Assembly (NCBI RefSeq): GCF_028623165.1
Contig: NZ_CP117768.1
Coordinates: 4,216,001-4,280,000 of the forward strand
Source: Nostoc sp. UHCC 0926
GTDB taxonomy: Bacteria; Cyanobacteriota; Cyanobacteriia; Cyanobacteriales; Nostocaceae
Direction of reading: 5' to 3'
DNA length: 64,000 bases
The notes beneath the pieces were generated by a model. The model worked only from the letters and a program-made list of their open reading frames with translations, made no database searches and was not told the origin of the DNA. Below, piece after piece: positions 62,175 through 64,000 of this stretch; position 1 is the stretch's first letter; each line of letters begins with the position of its first letter. Position numbers and translations under genes: made by a program.

Positions 62175-62253
62175 AAGGATACATCACCTTTAATCTAAGC
62201 AAATTATAGCTTGCTCAACTAATGATCTTGACGCAGTAAAACCAATCATTTCT

Positions 62254-62540
62254 GCTTATTGCGTCCATTCTCTTCTTTTTCAATCTCTATCGTGAAGTTC
62301 ATAGCCAGTAAAGGTATTGTAATAAAAGCGATTCCTGAATAAAACAAAAAATTTACATGACCTCAGTTTCTCCTCACAAAAAAGCCAGAGCCTTAAAGCC
62401 TACCAGCCGCCGCCCTGCGAAAGAACTCTGTAGCGAGTGCGGACTATGCGATACATACTATATTCACTATGTCAAGGAAGCTTGCGCTTTTATTAATCAG
62501 CAAATAGGCGAACTTGAAGAAGAAACGCACACGCGATCGC
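62254..62540. repeat. 287-bp direct repeat, copy 2
   Basis: Same content as copy 1 at 61267-61553, but continuing into the intact bciB gene. The left part keeps only the start of the HicB gene (to GCTTATTGCG), then unrelated sequence. Confidence 0.9.
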
Positions 62541-63550
62541 GCCATCTCGACAACCCTGATGAACTCTACTTTGGTGTTCACCAAGACATGATAGCGGCGC
62601 GGAAACAACAGCCCATCGAAGGCGCACAATGGACGGGTATTGTTAGCAGCATTGCCATTGAAATGCTCAATCACGGCTTAGTTGAAGGTGTCGTTTGTGT
62701 GCAAAACACTAAAGAAGACCGCTTTCAACCTATGCCGATCATCGCCCGGACTCCAGAAGAAATACTAGCAGCGCGGGTAAATAAACCAACACTTTCCCCC
62801 AACCTTTCTGTATTGGAACAGATAGAGAAATCGGGGATGAGGCGGCTGTTGGTAATTGGTGTTGGTTGCCAAATTCAGGCATTACGAGCCGTAGAAAAAC
62901 AACTTGGCTTAGAAAAGCTGTATGTTTTGGGTACGCCCTGCGTAGATAATGTTAACCGCGCCGGACTGCAAAAATTCTTAGAAACCACCAGCCGATCGCC
63001 TGAGACAGTTGTGCATTACGAGTTCATGCAAGACTTCCGGGTTCACTTCAAACATGAGGATGGATCATCAGAAACAGTGCCTTTCTTTGGCTTGAAGACA
63101 AACCAACTCAAAGATGTCTTTGCCCCATCCTGTATGAGTTGCTTTGATTACGTCAACTCGCTAGCAGATTTAGTCGTTGGCTACATGGGCGCACCCTTCG
63201 GCTGGCAATGGATTGTAGTTAGAAATGACACTGGTAAGGAAATGCTGGATTTGGTGAAAGACCAGTTAGACACCCAACCAGTCATGTCTAAAGGCAACCG
63301 GAAGGAAGCTGTACAGCAAAGTATTCCCGCTTACGATAAAGGCGTTACCCTCCCAATGTGGGCAGCAAAACTCATGGGTGTGGTCATCGAAAAAATTGGC
63401 CCCAAGGGTTTAGAGTATGCGCGGTTTTCGATTGATTCTCACTTTACTCGGAATTATTTGTATGTGAAGCGAAATCATCCAGAAAAATTAGAAGCGCACG
63501 TTCCAGAGTTTGCCAAGCGTATTGTTGGGCAATATAAATTACCAGAATAA
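62357..63550 (+). CDS. bciB: Ferredoxin-dependent divinyl chlorophyllide 8-vinyl reductase (BciB/Slr1923 type)
   Basis: 397 residues of the F420 hydrogenase beta-subunit family. ELCSECGLCDTYY (Cys25, Cys28, Cys31) and Cys43 near the start, and APSCMSCFDYVNSLADLVVGYMG later, bind two Fe-S clusters; VIGVGCQIQALRA and GTPCVDN are family marks. In cyanobacteria (Slr1923) it reduces the 8-vinyl group to make monovinyl chlorophyll, using ferredoxin and FAD. The related plant enzyme is 7-hydroxymethyl chlorophyll a reductase, which cannot be fully excluded. Start ATG 62357. Confidence 0.9.
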   Translation: MTSVSPHKKARALKPTSRRPAKELCSECGLCDTYYIHYVKEACAFINQQIGELEEETHTRSRHLDNPDELYFGVHQDMIAARKQQPIEGAQWTGIVSSIAIEMLNHGLVEGVVCVQNTKEDRFQPMPIIARTPEEILAARVNKPTLSPNLSVLEQIEKSGMRRLLVIGVGCQIQALRAVEKQLGLEKLYVLGTPCVDNVNRAGLQKFLETTSRSPETVVHYEFMQDFRVHFKHEDGSSETVPFFGLKTNQLKDVFAPSCMSCFDYVNSLADLVVGYMGAPFGWQWIVVRNDTGKEMLDLVKDQLDTQPVMSKGNRKEAVQQSIPAYDKGVTLPMWAAKLMGVVIEKIGPKGLEYARFSIDSHFTRNYLYVKRNHPEKLEAHVPEFAKRIVGQYKLPE

Positions 63551-63620
63551 AAGAGAATCTGGGGCATTGAAGCATGGGGCATTGGGCATTAGGTTTAGTA
63601 GTCTCCCTTGTCCCCTTGTC
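63551..63620. repeat. GGGGCATTGGGCATTAGG-type low-complexity repeat
   Basis: GGGGCATTGAAGCATGGGGC and CTCCCTTGTCCCCTTGTCC are the simple repeat text seen between several genes here. It follows bciB. Confidence 0.6.
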
Positions 63621-63872
63621 CTTGATCGCTAACCTCTGCCATTGTCCCCCTGATAGATCAATACCGCCTTCTAGTTGTTTGCCTAAGAGGGTTTCCAAAC
63701 CGTGATCGAGGTTTGGAATTACTCCAGCCAAACCAGCCTTGGCGATCACTGGGCCTGCACCACTCAACAATGTCAAAATTGTCACATACCGTAGCTCCTT
63801 TGGAACTACTTGCATCACTGTTGCCACACTCCGGCAAAATGCTTGAAATGGAGAAATTTCAATTATTTGCAT
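63621..63872 (-). pseudogene. ABC exporter remnant with internal deletion
   Basis: From an ATG at 63872: MQIIEISPFQAFCRSVATV, VPKELRYVTILTLLSGAGPV, AKAGLAGVIPNLDHG, then GLETLLGKQLEGGIDLSGGQ and WQRLAI. The first part is the start of an ABC exporter membrane domain; the second is the ABC signature region (LSGGQWQRLAIAR). About 350 residues between them are gone, and the Walker B end is replaced by repeat-derived sequence. Inactive. Confidence 0.7.
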
Positions 63873-64000
63873 ATAGTTTAAAGTAGCAAATAATAACAAA
63901 ATTCTCAGAGGTTGTTTGAAAAGTCTAAAAGTATACTAAAAACCTCGCTTCCATTCCTGTCTCCGAAAGGTCAAGAGGCTTTGAAACCCCCATTTCCTAC
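63873..64000. other. Right edge, nothing recognised
   Basis: The last 128 bp hold no gene or repeat that I can identify; a neighbouring gene may start beyond the window. Confidence 0.4.

Overview
The window looks like chromosome of a filamentous heterocyst-forming cyanobacterium of the genus Nostoc, close to N. punctiforme. The reasons are: very frequent HIP1 octamers (GCGATCGC), A/T-run and heptamer short tandem repeats, the mobile palindromic repeat GCGATGCCTACGGCGGG, cyanobacterial families (BciB/Slr1923-type reductase, SLH-domain porin, PEP-CTERM protein), and a gene order matching the frt-glcP-oprB sugar-uptake cluster known from N. punctiforme. No rRNA, tRNA or CRISPR array was recognised. 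The assignment rests on recall and reading by eye; no database search was possible.

Layout. 0.4-3 kb: a LEA-like repeat protein, an IS630 remnant, a decayed 21-bp repeat tract and mtnA. 3.7-8.7 kb: a vWA fragment, then a DUF2235 hydrolase, a cyclooxygenase-like haem dioxygenase and a catalase-related protein (a probable oxylipin locus), followed by a decayed second catalase-related copy split by a MITE. 8.7-14.7 kb: dxs, a secreted LEA-like protein, a complete IS4-like element sitting in a palindrome, and an exported intradiol dioxygenase. 15-26 kb: a PEP-CTERM ModA-like protein, a MITE-like element, then (leftward) frtA1-frtA2-frtB-frtC-glcP-[broken Gfo/Idh/MocA oxidoreductase]-oprB for uptake of fructose and glucose. 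27-32.5 kb: myo-inositol oxygenase behind twin palindromic operators, gluconokinase, a DsbA-like protein, UbiA-type prenyltransferase and ppx. 33-34 kb: graveyard of toxin-antitoxin and kinase fragments. 34-49.9 kb: PIG-L deacetylase, glycosyltransferase-like protein, DMT transporter, PG-binding/HEAT protein, DUF2141, glutathione peroxidase, SDR, alpha/beta-hydrolase-fold protein, peroxiredoxin-glutaredoxin fusion, PAP2 phosphatase, small membrane proteins, Band 7 protein, NUDIX hydrolase and folK. 50.8-57.2 kb: class A PBP, a Psb35-like protein, TerB, rsmB carrying an in-frame repeat element, and a GH100 invertase. 57.7-60.6 kb: two adjacent genes that share a glycine-zipper membrane module, one joined to WD40 repeats and a J-domain, the other inserted into a PspA/IM30 protein. 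60.8-63.9 kb: antitoxin genes, a toxin-antitoxin pair bracketed by a 287-bp direct repeat, bciB, and an ABC-exporter fragment.

How parts fit together. The porin, Frt ABC transporter and GlcP form an uptake route for hexoses; the GH100 invertase, gluconokinase and inositol oxygenase are nearby carbon-metabolism genes. The DUF2235 hydrolase, dioxygenase and catalase-related protein read as lipid release, peroxidation and hydroperoxide cleavage. The least expected item is the PspA/WD40-J pair. Many intergenic stretches hold truncated genes and small mobile repeats, so the region has been remodelled by insertion, duplication and deletion.
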